From Chitinophagaceae bacterium (lineage in GTDB: Bacteria; Bacteroidota; Bacteroidia; Chitinophagales; Chitinophagaceae): a DNA stretch of 34,725 nucleotides. The notes below the pieces were generated by a model, which saw only the letters and a list, made by a program, of their open reading frames with translations, did no database searches and was not told where the DNA came from. The stretch is from positions 1-34,725 of the forward strand of contig CANBSW010000032.1 in the NCBI GenBank assembly GCA_947372235.1, in the 5' to 3' direction. Below are positions 1 through 8,156 of the stretch, one piece after another; position 1 is the first letter of the stretch, and every line of letters starts with the position of its first letter. The translations under genes and the position numbers were made by a program.

Positions 1-2165
1 TCACCGGTAACACCATCATGAAAGCCTGTTATTAAAGTAGAAGCAGCGGTTGTTCCGATACTTCCATTATTGATCACTGTAAACAATCCCTGGTTGGTTA
101 CACCAGCATTACCACCCATTGATCCAAATATGGAAGCCGATCCTAAAATTGAGGGCGGCGGTGTAGATTTTAAAGTTGTGAAACTCCACACATAATTAGC
201 CGCTATTGAATTACCCGTAGGATCTTTCGCTCCTGTTGTAATAGTAGCTGTATACACTGTATTATCAGCAAGGAAACTGGCCGGTGTAAAACTGGCAACT
301 GTACCTGAATAAGATACTGTTCCGAATACGGGTGTTGTTCCTTGTTTTACCATAAAATTCAACACATTCATAGTAGCAGGATCCATCACTTTACTAAAGC
401 CTGCAGTGATTATCTGACTATAAGGAACATTGATATCTCCATTTGCAGGATTGGTTGAAATGACAGACGGAATAGAGCTGGTTGTGAAACTCCATGTATA
501 ATCTGCCGCTAATGCATTACCGGAAGGATCTTTCGCTCCTGTAGTAATGGTAGCTGTATACACTGTATTTGCCGCAAGTGGGCTTAACGGTGCAAAACTT
601 GCTGTTGATGCAGTATAACTAACCGTACCTAACACGGTATTGGTTCCCTGTTTTAATAAGAAAGTAGTTGCATTGATGGCTAAAGGATCCATTACTTTAT
701 TGAAAGTGGCTGCTACCGTTTTGTTAAGCACCACATTGCTTGCACCTGGGATTGGATCCGTTGAAAGTACCGCCGGAATATTATTGGTATTGAATCCCCA
801 GTTATAATTTGCAGTCATTGCATTACCCAATGCATCTTTTGCACCCGTTGTAATGGTTGCGGTATAAGCAGTATTAACGATTAATGGATTGGTAGGCTTG
901 AAACTCGCAGTAGTACCTGCATAACTAACCGTTCCTGGTATCACAGTAGTTCCTTGTTTTACAATGAATGAGCTGGCACTGATAGAGGCCGGATTCATAG
1001 CGGTGCTGAAACTCGCTGTAATGGTTTTATTCAAAGGAACATTCAAATCGCCATTGGCAGGATCGGTAGAGATCACAACAGGAGCATTACCGGTTGTGAA
1101 ATTCCAGATATAATTTGCTGCCATTGCATTACCTGCCGAATCTTTTACACCTGTGGTGATGGTTCCTGTATAAACAGTGTTGATTGCAAAAATGGATATT
1201 GGAGTAAATGTGGCTGTTTTACCTGAGTAAGTAACCGTGCCGGGCACTGCCGTTGTGCCTTGTTTGAATGAAATAGTAGTTGTATTAATAGTGGTTGCAT
1301 CCATGTTTTTACTAAAGATGGCTGTAACCACTTTGTTCAAAACAATATTAATGGCTGCATCAGCAGGATCTGTTGAAACAACAATTGGTAATATACCTGT
1401 TGAAAAGCTCCATGTATAGTTTGAAGCCATTGCATTGCCGGCAATATCTTTTGCGCCACTGGTTACGGTACCTGTATATACGGTATTAGGCGTGAGCGGA
1501 AGCGTTGGTGTAAAGCTTGCCACTAAACCTGCATACGTTACAACACCCGGAACTATGTTTGTTCCCTGTTTAATAAAGTAGTTAGTACTGTTAATAGACA
1601 ATGGATCCATACCGGTACTGAATGTTGCTGCGATCACTTTATTAAATACAACATCAGATGCACCATTAATGGGATCTGTTGAAACAACAATTGGAATAGC
1701 ACCTGTATTAAAACTCCATACATACGGAATTGGTAACGCATTTTTTGCAGGATCTTTTACACCCGATGTAATGGTAGCCGTATACACTGTATTCGCTGCC
1801 AAAGGATTTGTGGGAGTAAATGTTGCAATATTACCCGTATAGGTAACCGTACCTAGTACAGGATTTGCACCTTGCTTTAATAAGAAAGTTGATACATTCA
1901 TTGTTGAAGGATCAATCGCTTCATTAAATGTTGCAGAGATCTTTTTTGTGGTAACAACATTGATAGCACCACTGTTAGGATCAGTTGAAACAACAACCGG
2001 GCAAATGCCCACCAACCCGGGTTCTTCGGTTACTTTTTTACATCCACCGGAAAATACTGCGAGTATGGATGTCATCAACAAAACTGAGGTGAAAAAGCTG
2101 GAATACCATCTCCGCTTGGGTTGCTGAGGATTATTCTTTTGATTTTGGATAATTGGATCTCTCAT
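1..2165 (-). CDS. Repetitive surface lipoprotein with Ig-like repeats and ice-binding-like domain (3' end outside window)
   Basis: The frame is open from an ATG at 2165 to the left edge (721 codons), so the C-terminus is missing. The N-terminus has a basic stretch (PKRRW), a hydrophobic segment and a cysteine in SGGCKK, which reads as a loose lipobox. Six repeats of about 102 residues follow. Each begins near a V-S-T-D-P motif, carries an F-(N/S)-x-(A/G)-(I/M)-D-P motif and ends in Y-x-W-(S/N/G)-F; the repeat ends fall near 1710, 1400, 1098, 790, 485 and 180. This pattern matches bacterial Ig-like (Big_5/SbsA-like) repeats. After the last repeat the chain reads LGSASIFGSMGG, then GSIGTT and LITGF, which resembles the start of the DUF3494/ice-binding beta-solenoid. 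A cell-surface adhesin or ice-binding-like role is inferred. The repeats are clear; the terminal domain is a motif-level call. Confidence 0.8.
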   Translation of the reverse strand, partial: MRDPIIQNQKNNPQQPKRRWYSSFFTSVLLMTSILAVFSGGCKKVTEEPGLVGICPVVVSTDPNSGAINVVTTKKISATFNEAIDPSTMNVSTFLLKQGANPVLGTVTYTGNIATFTPTNPLAANTVYTATITSGVKDPAKNALPIPYVWSFNTGAIPIVVSTDPINGASDVVFNKVIAATFSTGMDPLSINSTNYFIKQGTNIVPGVVTYAGLVASFTPTLPLTPNTVYTGTVTSGAKDIAGNAMASNYTWSFSTGILPIVVSTDPADAAINIVLNKVVTAIFSKNMDATTINTTTISFKQGTTAVPGTVTYSGKTATFTPISIFAINTVYTGTITTGVKDSAGNAMAANYIWNFTTGNAPVVISTDPANGDLNVPLNKTITASFSTAMNPASISASSFIVKQGTTVIPGTVSYAGTTASFKPTNPLIVNTAYTATITTGAKDALGNAMTANYNWGFNTNNIPAVLSTDPIPGASNVVLNKTVAATFNKVMDPLAINATTFLLKQGTNTVLGTVSYTASTASFAPLSPLAANTVYTATITTGAKDPSGNALAADYTWSFTTSSIPSVISTNPANGDINVPYSQIITAGFSKVMDPATMNVLNFMVKQGTTPVFGTVSYSGTVASFTPASFLADNTVYTATITTGAKDPTGNSIAANYVWSFTTLKSTPPPSILGSASIFGSMGGNAGVTNQGLFTVINNGSIGTTAASTLITGFHDGVTG

Positions 2166-2224
2166 GATTGATATGTTTCGATTAACTTAATATTTAAGTA
2201 ACAAAGATGACTTAATGTCATTTC

Positions 2225-2259
2225 TTAAGCGTTACACAACTATTGTTAATGCTTACACA
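2225..2259. promoter_or_regulatory. Candidate AraC-type operator: two direct repeats 21 bp apart
   Basis: TTAAGCGTTACACA (2225-2238) and TTAATGCTTACACA (2246-2259) match at 11 of 14 positions and are offset by 21 bp, two helical turns, as is usual for AraC-family binding sites. They lie 60-95 bp upstream of the lipoprotein start at 2165 and directly behind the AraC-family gene on the same strand. The regulator assignment is inferred from position. Confidence 0.45.
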
Positions 2260-2261
2260 TA

Positions 2262-2822
2262 TCACATGTTCTCGAGATTATTGTTCCTTTTTTTCTTCAG
2301 CTGCTTAAAATAGGAAGGAGAAAGGCCTGTGATTTTTTTAAATTGATTGGACAAATGAGCCACACTGCTATAGTTAAGCTTATAAGATATTTCAGTAAGA
2401 TTTAGTTCATCATACAGAAGTAATTCTTTCACCTTTTCTATTTTATGAATGATGATGAATTGTTTAATGGTGATACCTTTTACTTCTGAAAAAATATTGG
2501 AGAGATACGTATAATCGTAGTGAAGTTTTTCGCTGATATAATCCGAGAAATTTGTGGGGGGCAGATCATCGGCATAATGGATCATTTCCACAATCACATT
2601 TTTGATCCTTTCAATCAGAATCGTTTTCTTATCATCCAGTAATTCAAGCCCCGACACAAGCAGGTTTTCCTTCAACTGGGCATGTTGTTTCTGGGTAATA
2701 TCTTCCAGTATTTCAACTGTACCCAATTCAACGATCACATAATGTAAACCCAGTTTTTTCAATTCTTCTTTAACCATCATCTTACACCGAAGGCTAACCA
2801 TATATTTAATATAGAGCTTCAT
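2262..2822 (-). CDS. AraC-family transcriptional regulator
   Basis: This 186-residue protein has a short N-terminal part (about 1-80) and a C-terminal double helix-turn-helix of the AraC/XylS type (about 85-180). The typical ending is visible: LTEISYKLNYSSVAHLSNQF followed by a K-x-x-T-G-L-S-P-S-Y-F-K motif. The N-terminal part, with MVSLRCKMMVKEEL and a VELGTVEI motif, is the form seen in short stand-alone Bacteroidota AraC proteins that lack an obvious sugar-binding cupin. It lies 96 bp upstream of the repetitive lipoprotein gene and reads the same way, so it may control that gene through the direct repeats between them. The ligand is unknown. Confidence 0.85.
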   Translation of the reverse strand: MKLYIKYMVSLRCKMMVKEELKKLGLHYVIVELGTVEILEDITQKQHAQLKENLLVSGLELLDDKKTILIERIKNVIVEMIHYADDLPPTNFSDYISEKLHYDYTYLSNIFSEVKGITIKQFIIIHKIEKVKELLLYDELNLTEISYKLNYSSVAHLSNQFKKITGLSPSYFKQLKKKRNNNLENM

Positions 2823-3137
2823 ATTTATTCAACAGGATTCAGTTGAAGGTAGTCTTATTCGCATTTTTTGTTCATTATATTTTTTCTGTGTCACAACATC
2901 GATTAAGCTGCCAACCCTTGGTTTAAACGTAATTTATACCCTGATCACCTGCCATTTTGAATAAACGGAACGAAAAGCAGGGTAAAACAATCGCTGCCTG
3001 TAACTTATATCTGGTTTGTAATTATATTATTTGTTAATCACTTAGTAAATTTGCTTGTTGACAGCCATTTACATCATGTAGAGGAATTGTAGGGATATGG
3101 CATAACATTTCATTCAAATTCAAAAAATTGGTTGGTT
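2823..3137. other. Divergent intergenic region between the AraC gene and the ATP-grasp gene
   Basis: These 315 bp hold no convincing ORF. TAAATTTG at 3046-3053 fits the Bacteroidota -7 consensus (TAnnTTTG) for the rightward ATP-grasp gene, but I see no well-spaced -33 TTTG, so the promoter call is weak. No strong hairpin was found. Confidence 0.35.
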
Positions 3138-4268
3138 ATGTACAAAGCACTGGTTGTTTGCCTCGAAAATTGGGATACACTTCAGGAAGTTCCTTTTGTA
3201 TTATCCAAAGCCGGTTGTACCGTGGATGTATTTTGTTCGAAGAATTCCTGGTTGCTTAAAAACAAATTCTACAACCAGTGGATCGAATGCCCCGATGAGA
3301 TCAATGCATATCAGCAACAGTTATTTGAAATAGCCCGCAGTAAGCAATACAACTGGATAGTATTAGGAGATGAAAAACTTTTAAAGATCATCGGAGATAA
3401 TGTACCGGATGATCTGTTCACCACCATTATGCCACTTACCAAAATTGAGAATAAAGAATTGTTGGGTTCGAAGGAAGGGCTTTCAGATCTATGTATCAAA
3501 TATTCTATTCTTACGCCCCGTTATCTGGTTTACAATCATGAACCGGATTTTAATGTGAATGCATTAACGCTCAAGTACCCCATCTTAGTGAAGCAGGATC
3601 TGAGTTGGGGCGGAGGAGGAATTGATTTTTGTGATAACAAGGAAGAACTAAAAGCCGCAATAGAAAAAGCCGGAACCGAATACAGTTATATTATCCAGGA
3701 ATTCATTACAGGTGATGATATTGGTATTGAAGCATTTTACAGTAACGGAGAATTATTAAATTACAATGCAGGTAAAGTAATTGGTTATTCAAAATCGAAA
3801 TTCACTTTCACTACCAAACGCCATTATTTTTTGAACAGCCGTCTTAAGAAAGAATTGGAAACATTAGGTTCATCTTTTGGTATCAATGGGTTTGCAAGTA
3901 TTCAGGTAATTTATAAAAAAGAAGAAGATGCTTTTTATTTTCTGGAAGCAGACCTTCGGCCAAACTTCTGGGTTCCTTCCGGTAGATTTACCGGGCAGGA
4001 TTTTTCTGAAGCCATCAAAAAGAAGATCAATCCGGGTTACACCATTCAACCCAATACAAAATTGAAAGAAGGTCAGGAAATGGAGATCTCTATTTTCTAC
4101 CGCGATTTTGTTCGTTGTCTGAGGCAGAAAGACTTTAGCGGATTATGTCATTGGTTATTCAATTACAAAGGTTACTGGAAATTTATTCCAACCTATGATG
4201 GAAAATTATTTGGCAACCTGTTAAATCAAATATTCTTACAAAAAATATTCGGTAGATTCAGAAAGTGA
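3138..4268 (+). CDS. ATP-grasp domain protein, probably surface-polymer or peptide ligase
   Basis: The 376-residue product starts at the ATG at 3138; a TTG two codons earlier is in frame but less likely. Residues 1-105 form a Rossmann-like pre-ATP-grasp domain. The ATP-grasp core follows, with a lysine-bearing strand (YPILVKQD), a glycine-rich loop (SWGGGGIDF), the IIQEFITGDDIGIEAF segment expected to hold the ribose/adenine-binding glutamates, and a metal-site motif (FLEADLRPNFW). ATP-grasp enzymes join a carboxylate to an amine or thiol through an acyl-phosphate. The substrate here cannot be read from the sequence. Its 3' end overlaps the oppositely oriented GT14 gene by 33 bp, and the neighbours (branching glycosyltransferase, flippase) suggest that it decorates a surface glycan or makes a precursor. 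Confidence 0.8.
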   Translation: MYKALVVCLENWDTLQEVPFVLSKAGCTVDVFCSKNSWLLKNKFYNQWIECPDEINAYQQQLFEIARSKQYNWIVLGDEKLLKIIGDNVPDDLFTTIMPLTKIENKELLGSKEGLSDLCIKYSILTPRYLVYNHEPDFNVNALTLKYPILVKQDLSWGGGGIDFCDNKEELKAAIEKAGTEYSYIIQEFITGDDIGIEAFYSNGELLNYNAGKVIGYSKSKFTFTTKRHYFLNSRLKKELETLGSSFGINGFASIQVIYKKEEDAFYFLEADLRPNFWVPSGRFTGQDFSEAIKKKINPGYTIQPNTKLKEGQEMEISIFYRDFVRCLRQKDFSGLCHWLFNYKGYWKFIPTYDGKLFGNLLNQIFLQKIFGRFRK

Positions 4269-5105
4269 TTCGAAGGAATCAATGTAATCAAGAATTTTAC
4301 TGTCAACCAATACATTGAATTTTCTGGCGAATAATTTATCGGATTTTTTCAATACTTCCGAATCCTGCATGGTAAAGGTTTTTGGATTCGCCTTTTTTTC
4401 AGACCAATCAATGTATCTCAGATTATTGTTTACCATTGAATCTCTATACGGTGAATTATACAGAATGGTATGAAATACGATCTCATCGCTACCCCAGGTA
4501 TATTTAAAAAAACTGATAACTGAGGTATTTTTATTCAGGTAGTCTATTACATATTTAACATGCTCCAATGTAATGGTAAACCACTGCGAACGGCCAACAG
4601 GTATCAAACCCTTTGGCAATTTTCTTTTGGGTAACAGCAAATTAAGTATATACTCAATTCTGCTATTCCCTTTAAAAGTAAAATCTGTTAAGTGATATTT
4701 CTCCAGTCTGGGTATGGCTTCCGTCCAAACATCTTTGATACTGTAAAATTCCATAAAAGCTTTACCCGGATTTGCTTCAAGAAACTGATGTATCCTCCTG
4801 ATACTTTTAATAGGATAATCCTGTGCACTAAGCAAATTCACATAATCAAAACTAATTCCGGACTCAATCACTTCTTTACAGGAATTAAGGGTTGCCTGAA
4901 TCATAGAAAATCCACCCCATTTAACATTCACCCTGTTCTTAATTAAATACACATTAGGAACAGAATCAAAGACCGAAAAATCAATCATCTCTTTTTTAAG
5001 ATCAACATGAATAAATATTGAAGCATTTGGATGAGATAATTTAGCCACTAATCTTTGTAATTGATATGGCTTCTCATGAGTTAATATTATGTGGGCTATT
5101 TTCAA
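4236..5105 (-). CDS. Core-2/I-branching-type (GT14) glycosyltransferase
   Basis: The 289-residue protein begins MKIAHIILTHEKP and carries the features of the Branch family (PF02485; beta-1,6-GlcNAc transferase or xylosyltransferase-like): IFIHVDLK, VKWGGFSMIQATL, VNLLSAQDYPIKS, GRSQWFTIT and TWGSDEIVFHTIL. It has no transmembrane segment or signal peptide and should act in the cytoplasm. The start is TTG (5103-5105), one base after the stop of the flippase gene. The family N-terminus fits this start exactly and no ATG is nearby, so translation is probably coupled to the flippase. The likely role is adding a branch sugar to a lipid-linked surface oligosaccharide. The last 33 bp overlap the end of the opposing ATP-grasp gene. 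Confidence 0.85.
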   Translation of the reverse strand: MKIAHIILTHEKPYQLQRLVAKLSHPNASIFIHVDLKKEMIDFSVFDSVPNVYLIKNRVNVKWGGFSMIQATLNSCKEVIESGISFDYVNLLSAQDYPIKSIRRIHQFLEANPGKAFMEFYSIKDVWTEAIPRLEKYHLTDFTFKGNSRIEYILNLLLPKRKLPKGLIPVGRSQWFTITLEHVKYVIDYLNKNTSVISFFKYTWGSDEIVFHTILYNSPYRDSMVNNNLRYIDWSEKKANPKTFTMQDSEVLKKSDKLFARKFNVLVDSKILDYIDSFESLSESTEYFL

Positions 5106-5106
5106 A

Positions 5107-6444
5107 TTATACTTTGTGTAATTTTTGGTTAATCGCCGCTTTTAACTCGCCAAATCCTGTGAGAAAAATACCTTTCATTGAAATATCAAGATACTTACTC
5201 AACCAATAATAACCAAACATTACACCGGCAATAAAATTAAACAAAGTAGCTATCGCAATTCCATTAATATTCCCAAACAGATAAATGCCAATAAAATCAA
5301 ACAATATATTTGTTGAAAGCATCACAAGTACCTTAAAGAAATTGATCTTGGGTTTATGAATTATATCAAGTGTAACGCCCAGAAATCGATCTACTGGAAA
5401 CAACCAGGCAAAAGACATGAAAATGCGAAATACAGAAACTGCATAGGTTCCCAGGTATTTCTCACCTCCTACTATATGAATGGCCAGATCGGCAAATAAT
5501 ATTCCCCCTATTGAAACAGGTATCAATGCCAGTGTTAACATCCCTGCATATTTCTGCATGATCACTGCCACCTCATCTTTCCGGTTGCGGTTAAATGCTT
5601 CAGACATTGAAGGCATCCCTGTTGCCAAAAAACTTCTCAAAGGAATTTCGATCACTTCCATTAACCGGAGTGGAATATTGTACATGGCCAATGCAGCCGG
5701 ACCGGCGGGTCCTAATACAAACATGATGATAAATGAATCAGAACTTCTTAATAGGTTACTACTGATGGTAGTACCTACACTAAATTTCCCAAAATGAAAA
5801 ATCTCTTTGATACATTCTTTTGTTCGCTTTGTAAACGATCGCATCTTGGCCCATCCGGCTAATATACAGGTACCACTTACAATAATATTGCAGCTGAAAT
5901 TTACGATCAGAACTGTTTTAAGATTTACATTATTAAAAAAGATCAGAATTAATACAAAGATCAGGAAGCTGCCCTGGTTCAAAACACGCAGGATCAATAA
6001 CCTGTCAAAGCGTTGATGGGCCTGTAATATCCAGGCTGCTATGGTTAAAGGAAGTGTTGAGAGAAAAGTTATCCCGAACCATTCTATCAATATAGAAAAA
6101 CTAGGACTGGTTACCCAGTGTAGAAATGGTAATGCAGCCGCATTTACCAAACAAAGTATACCTGTGATCATTAAAGCCAGATACCATACAGAACCTAACA
6201 CTTCAGTAGCACGTGGCTCCTCTGTACCGGTATAAAATTTGATCAAAGCTACCTGCAAAAAACCGGTTCGGAATGTATCCAGCAGAACAAAAACCGTTTG
6301 AAAAAACACCCAGGCACCCATTTCATTTACAGGAAGACTCCGGTACAAAATAGCAACCGTTGCCATTGCCAATACAGCCATCGCACCACTTCCTGCAAGT
6401 GATAAAAAATGTCTGTTTTTCAATTTGGCTAATAATCCTCCCAT
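5107..6444 (-). CDS. Polysaccharide flippase (Wzx/MATE-like, oligosaccharide export)
   Basis: The 445-residue protein is strongly hydrophobic, with about 12-14 predicted membrane segments. It starts MGGLLAKLKNRHFLSLAGS and continues with AMATVAILYRSLPVNEMGAW, the usual beginning of PST-family flippases (Polysacc_synt). The ATG at 6444 is preferred over a TTG one codon upstream. Such proteins move undecaprenyl-linked oligosaccharides across the inner membrane. It is directly followed by the GT14 gene with one base between them, so the two form an operon. No polymerase (Wzy) or other sugar transferase is next to it, so this is a small satellite locus and not a full capsule cluster. Confidence 0.85.
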   Translation of the reverse strand: MGGLLAKLKNRHFLSLAGSGAMAVLAMATVAILYRSLPVNEMGAWVFFQTVFVLLDTFRTGFLQVALIKFYTGTEEPRATEVLGSVWYLALMITGILCLVNAAALPFLHWVTSPSFSILIEWFGITFLSTLPLTIAAWILQAHQRFDRLLILRVLNQGSFLIFVLILIFFNNVNLKTVLIVNFSCNIIVSGTCILAGWAKMRSFTKRTKECIKEIFHFGKFSVGTTISSNLLRSSDSFIIMFVLGPAGPAALAMYNIPLRLMEVIEIPLRSFLATGMPSMSEAFNRNRKDEVAVIMQKYAGMLTLALIPVSIGGILFADLAIHIVGGEKYLGTYAVSVFRIFMSFAWLFPVDRFLGVTLDIIHKPKINFFKVLVMLSTNILFDFIGIYLFGNINGIAIATLFNFIAGVMFGYYWLSKYLDISMKGIFLTGFGELKAAINQKLHKV

Positions 6445-6711
6445 CAAATCATAAATTCATCAATTACAAGATTCAATCCTTATCAAAATTATACCTTTAT
6501 CCACAATAATTGTGAATAGTTTTTTATGTATTTACCTATAGAAACTCCCTGTTTACCTGCGATTTAAGCAGTTTGATAACAAACATAAAAATCAAGTTCC
6601 CAAAAGGTTTATTTTGCAAATAAATTACTTACCTGTTTATGTTTTATCAGATCGAAATTGAAGAATACTTTCAATTCTTATCTGCAAATGCATGTTCAAT
6701 AATGTTATACT

Positions 6712-7494
6712 ATGAAATACCCGATCTATACAGTTGACGCTTTTACAGAAAATGTTTTCGGTGGCAATCCGGCTGCATGCTGCCCATTAAACACATTTCT
6801 GCCTGCAGAAACCATGCAACTGCTGGCTAATGAGAATAATCTATCCGAAACAGCTTTTTTTGTAAAGAATGAAGATAGCAGCTATGATCTCCGATGGTTT
6901 ACACCCGAAGTAGAAATGGATCTGGCAGGGCATCCCACGCTGGCAACAGCTTTTGTGATCTTTTCTGAATTAGGGCATAACAGTGATACCGTCCATTTCC
7001 ATACAAAAAGCGGTTTGTTAACCGTAGTAAAAAAGGGCGATTTGTTAGAAATGAATTTCCCGGCCAGAATGCCGTTGGCTTGTGTGCCACCGGAAGATCT
7101 GCTGCAAGGGTTTCACCCCAAACCTTCACTGGTATTAAAATCCAGGGATTATTTCCTGGTATATGAAACACAGGAAGATGTTGAAAATGCCATCCCTGAT
7201 TATAATTATCTGAATAAAGTAGATACTCTTGGCATCATCATTACCGCCAAAGGCAATGAATCAGATTTTGTATGCCGTTTTCTGGTTCCCAATTCTGTTA
7301 TTGGAGAAGACCCGGTTACCGGTTCTGCTCATGCCACATTAATCCCCTTTTGGGCTCAGCAATTGAATAAAACTGAAATGACTTCCATTCAATTATCCAA
7401 ACGAAAAGGGCATCTCTGGTGTGGTTTTCATGGTGACAGGGTTACCATTTCAGGCAAGGCGGTTTTGTATATGAAGGGGGAGTATTTTTTGTGA
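6712..7494 (+). CDS. PhzF-family isomerase/epimerase
   Basis: The 260-residue protein matches the two-lobed PhzF fold (diaminopimelate epimerase-like). It has the N-terminal YTVDAFTENVFGGNPAA, the conserved acidic residue in NNLSETAFF that serves as general acid/base in PhzF, DLAGHPTLATA, and the C-terminal GEDPVTGSAHATLIPFW. Length and motifs are complete for the family. Most Bacteroidota members have no known substrate, and nothing here suggests phenazine synthesis because no other phz gene is present. It is separated from the flippase by a 267-bp divergent gap that should hold both promoters. Confidence 0.92.
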   Translation: MKYPIYTVDAFTENVFGGNPAACCPLNTFLPAETMQLLANENNLSETAFFVKNEDSSYDLRWFTPEVEMDLAGHPTLATAFVIFSELGHNSDTVHFHTKSGLLTVVKKGDLLEMNFPARMPLACVPPEDLLQGFHPKPSLVLKSRDYFLVYETQEDVENAIPDYNYLNKVDTLGIIITAKGNESDFVCRFLVPNSVIGEDPVTGSAHATLIPFWAQQLNKTEMTSIQLSKRKGHLWCGFHGDRVTISGKAVLYMKGEYFL

Positions 7495-7539
7495 ATGGTG
7501 AATGGTCAATTGTGAATAGTACGTTGTGAGTAGTGATTT
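7491..7539 (+). repeat. Degenerate heptanucleotide array after the PhzF gene
   Basis: Starting on the stop codon of the PhzF gene, the sequence reads as 7-nt units: GTGAATG, GTGAATG, GTCAATT, GTGAATA, GTACGTT, GTGAGTA, GTGATTT. All seven units begin with GT. A second short period-7 array (AATTCTT, AATTCTT, AATTCCT) follows at 7571-7591, just before the RNase HI gene. Confidence 0.6.
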
Positions 7540-7601
7540 CTTATAACTAAATTGCGCCGCAATCTTCATCAATTCTTAATTCTTAATTCCTGCTCCCTCC
7601 T

Positions 7602-8075
7602 ATGCAACAATCCCACCCCCTCCTAATCTACACCGATGGCGCAGCCCGCGGTAATCCTGGCCCCGGAGGGTATGGTATTGTTTTATTATGGGGCGAGAAA
7701 AGAAAAGAGTTATCCGGAGGTTATCGCCTTACTACCAATAACCGGATGGAATTATTGGCGGTTATCGTGGCACTTCAGTCGCTCAATAAAAAAAATATTT
7801 CAGTAACAATCTATACAGACAGCAAATACATTGTGGATAGTGTAGAAAAGAAATGGCTGAACAACTGGGTAAAAACAGATTTCAAGGGTGGTAAAAAAAA
7901 CAAAGACCTTTGGTTACAATATTATGATCTTTCCAAACAGTTCAAGATCCGTTTCGTGTGGGTAAAAGGCCATGCAGATAATGCCATGAATAACCGTTGC
8001 GATGAGCTGGCCACTTCGGCTGCAGATGGCGGCAATCTTTTGGCTGATGAATGGTATGAGACTCAGAATGGATGA
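7602..8075 (+). CDS. rnhA: Ribonuclease HI
   Basis: The 157-residue protein is a complete RNase HI. The four metal-binding acidic residues are visible: the aspartate in IYTDGAARGNPGPGGYG, the glutamate in NNRMELLA, the aspartate in IYTDSKYIVDSV, and the aspartate in NNRCDELA. The basic handle region (WLNNWVKTDFKGGKKNKDLW) typical of E. coli-type enzymes is present, and the catalytic-loop histidine is in VKGHADN. The enzyme cuts the RNA strand of RNA-DNA hybrids, removing R-loops and Okazaki primers in the cytoplasm. The ATG at 7602 places the first catalytic aspartate near residue 12, as expected. Confidence 0.96.
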   Translation: MQQSHPLLIYTDGAARGNPGPGGYGIVLLWGEKRKELSGGYRLTTNNRMELLAVIVALQSLNKKNISVTIYTDSKYIVDSVEKKWLNNWVKTDFKGGKKNKDLWLQYYDLSKQFKIRFVWVKGHADNAMNNRCDELATSAADGGNLLADEWYETQNG

Positions 8076-8090
8076 TCACTAAAAATAATT

Positions 8091-8138
8091 AGCCGCAGAT
8101 GCGCAGATTTAATTAAAATAATCTGCGAATCTGCGGCT
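8091..8138 (-). terminator. Hairpin terminator, mainly for the leftward DUF6580 gene
   Basis: Arms 8091-8109 and 8120-8138 pair over 19 bp with one mismatch around a 10-nt loop. On the minus strand the stem is followed by AATTATTTTT, a fair U-tract; on the plus strand it is followed by A residues. It sits between convergent genes. The arm word CGCAGAT is repeated at 8-nt spacing, like the other short-period palindromes in the window. Confidence 0.6.
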
Positions 8139-8156
8139 AAAAAATGCTTACTAATC

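Noticed and set aside
1237..1419. 60-codon plus-strand ORF inside the lipoprotein region
   Set aside because: It runs antisense to the well-supported Ig-repeat lipoprotein and its sequence is just the complement of repeat units.
6712..7494. Phenazine biosynthesis gene
   Set aside because: PhzF-like proteins are widespread with other roles and no phzA-G companion is present.
7491..7539. CRISPR array
   Set aside because: Units are 7 nt, degenerate and without spacers; no cas gene is in the window.
8091..8138. Terminator for rnhA on the plus strand
   Set aside because: The plus-strand side of the stem is followed by A residues, not T residues; the U-tract is on the minus strand.
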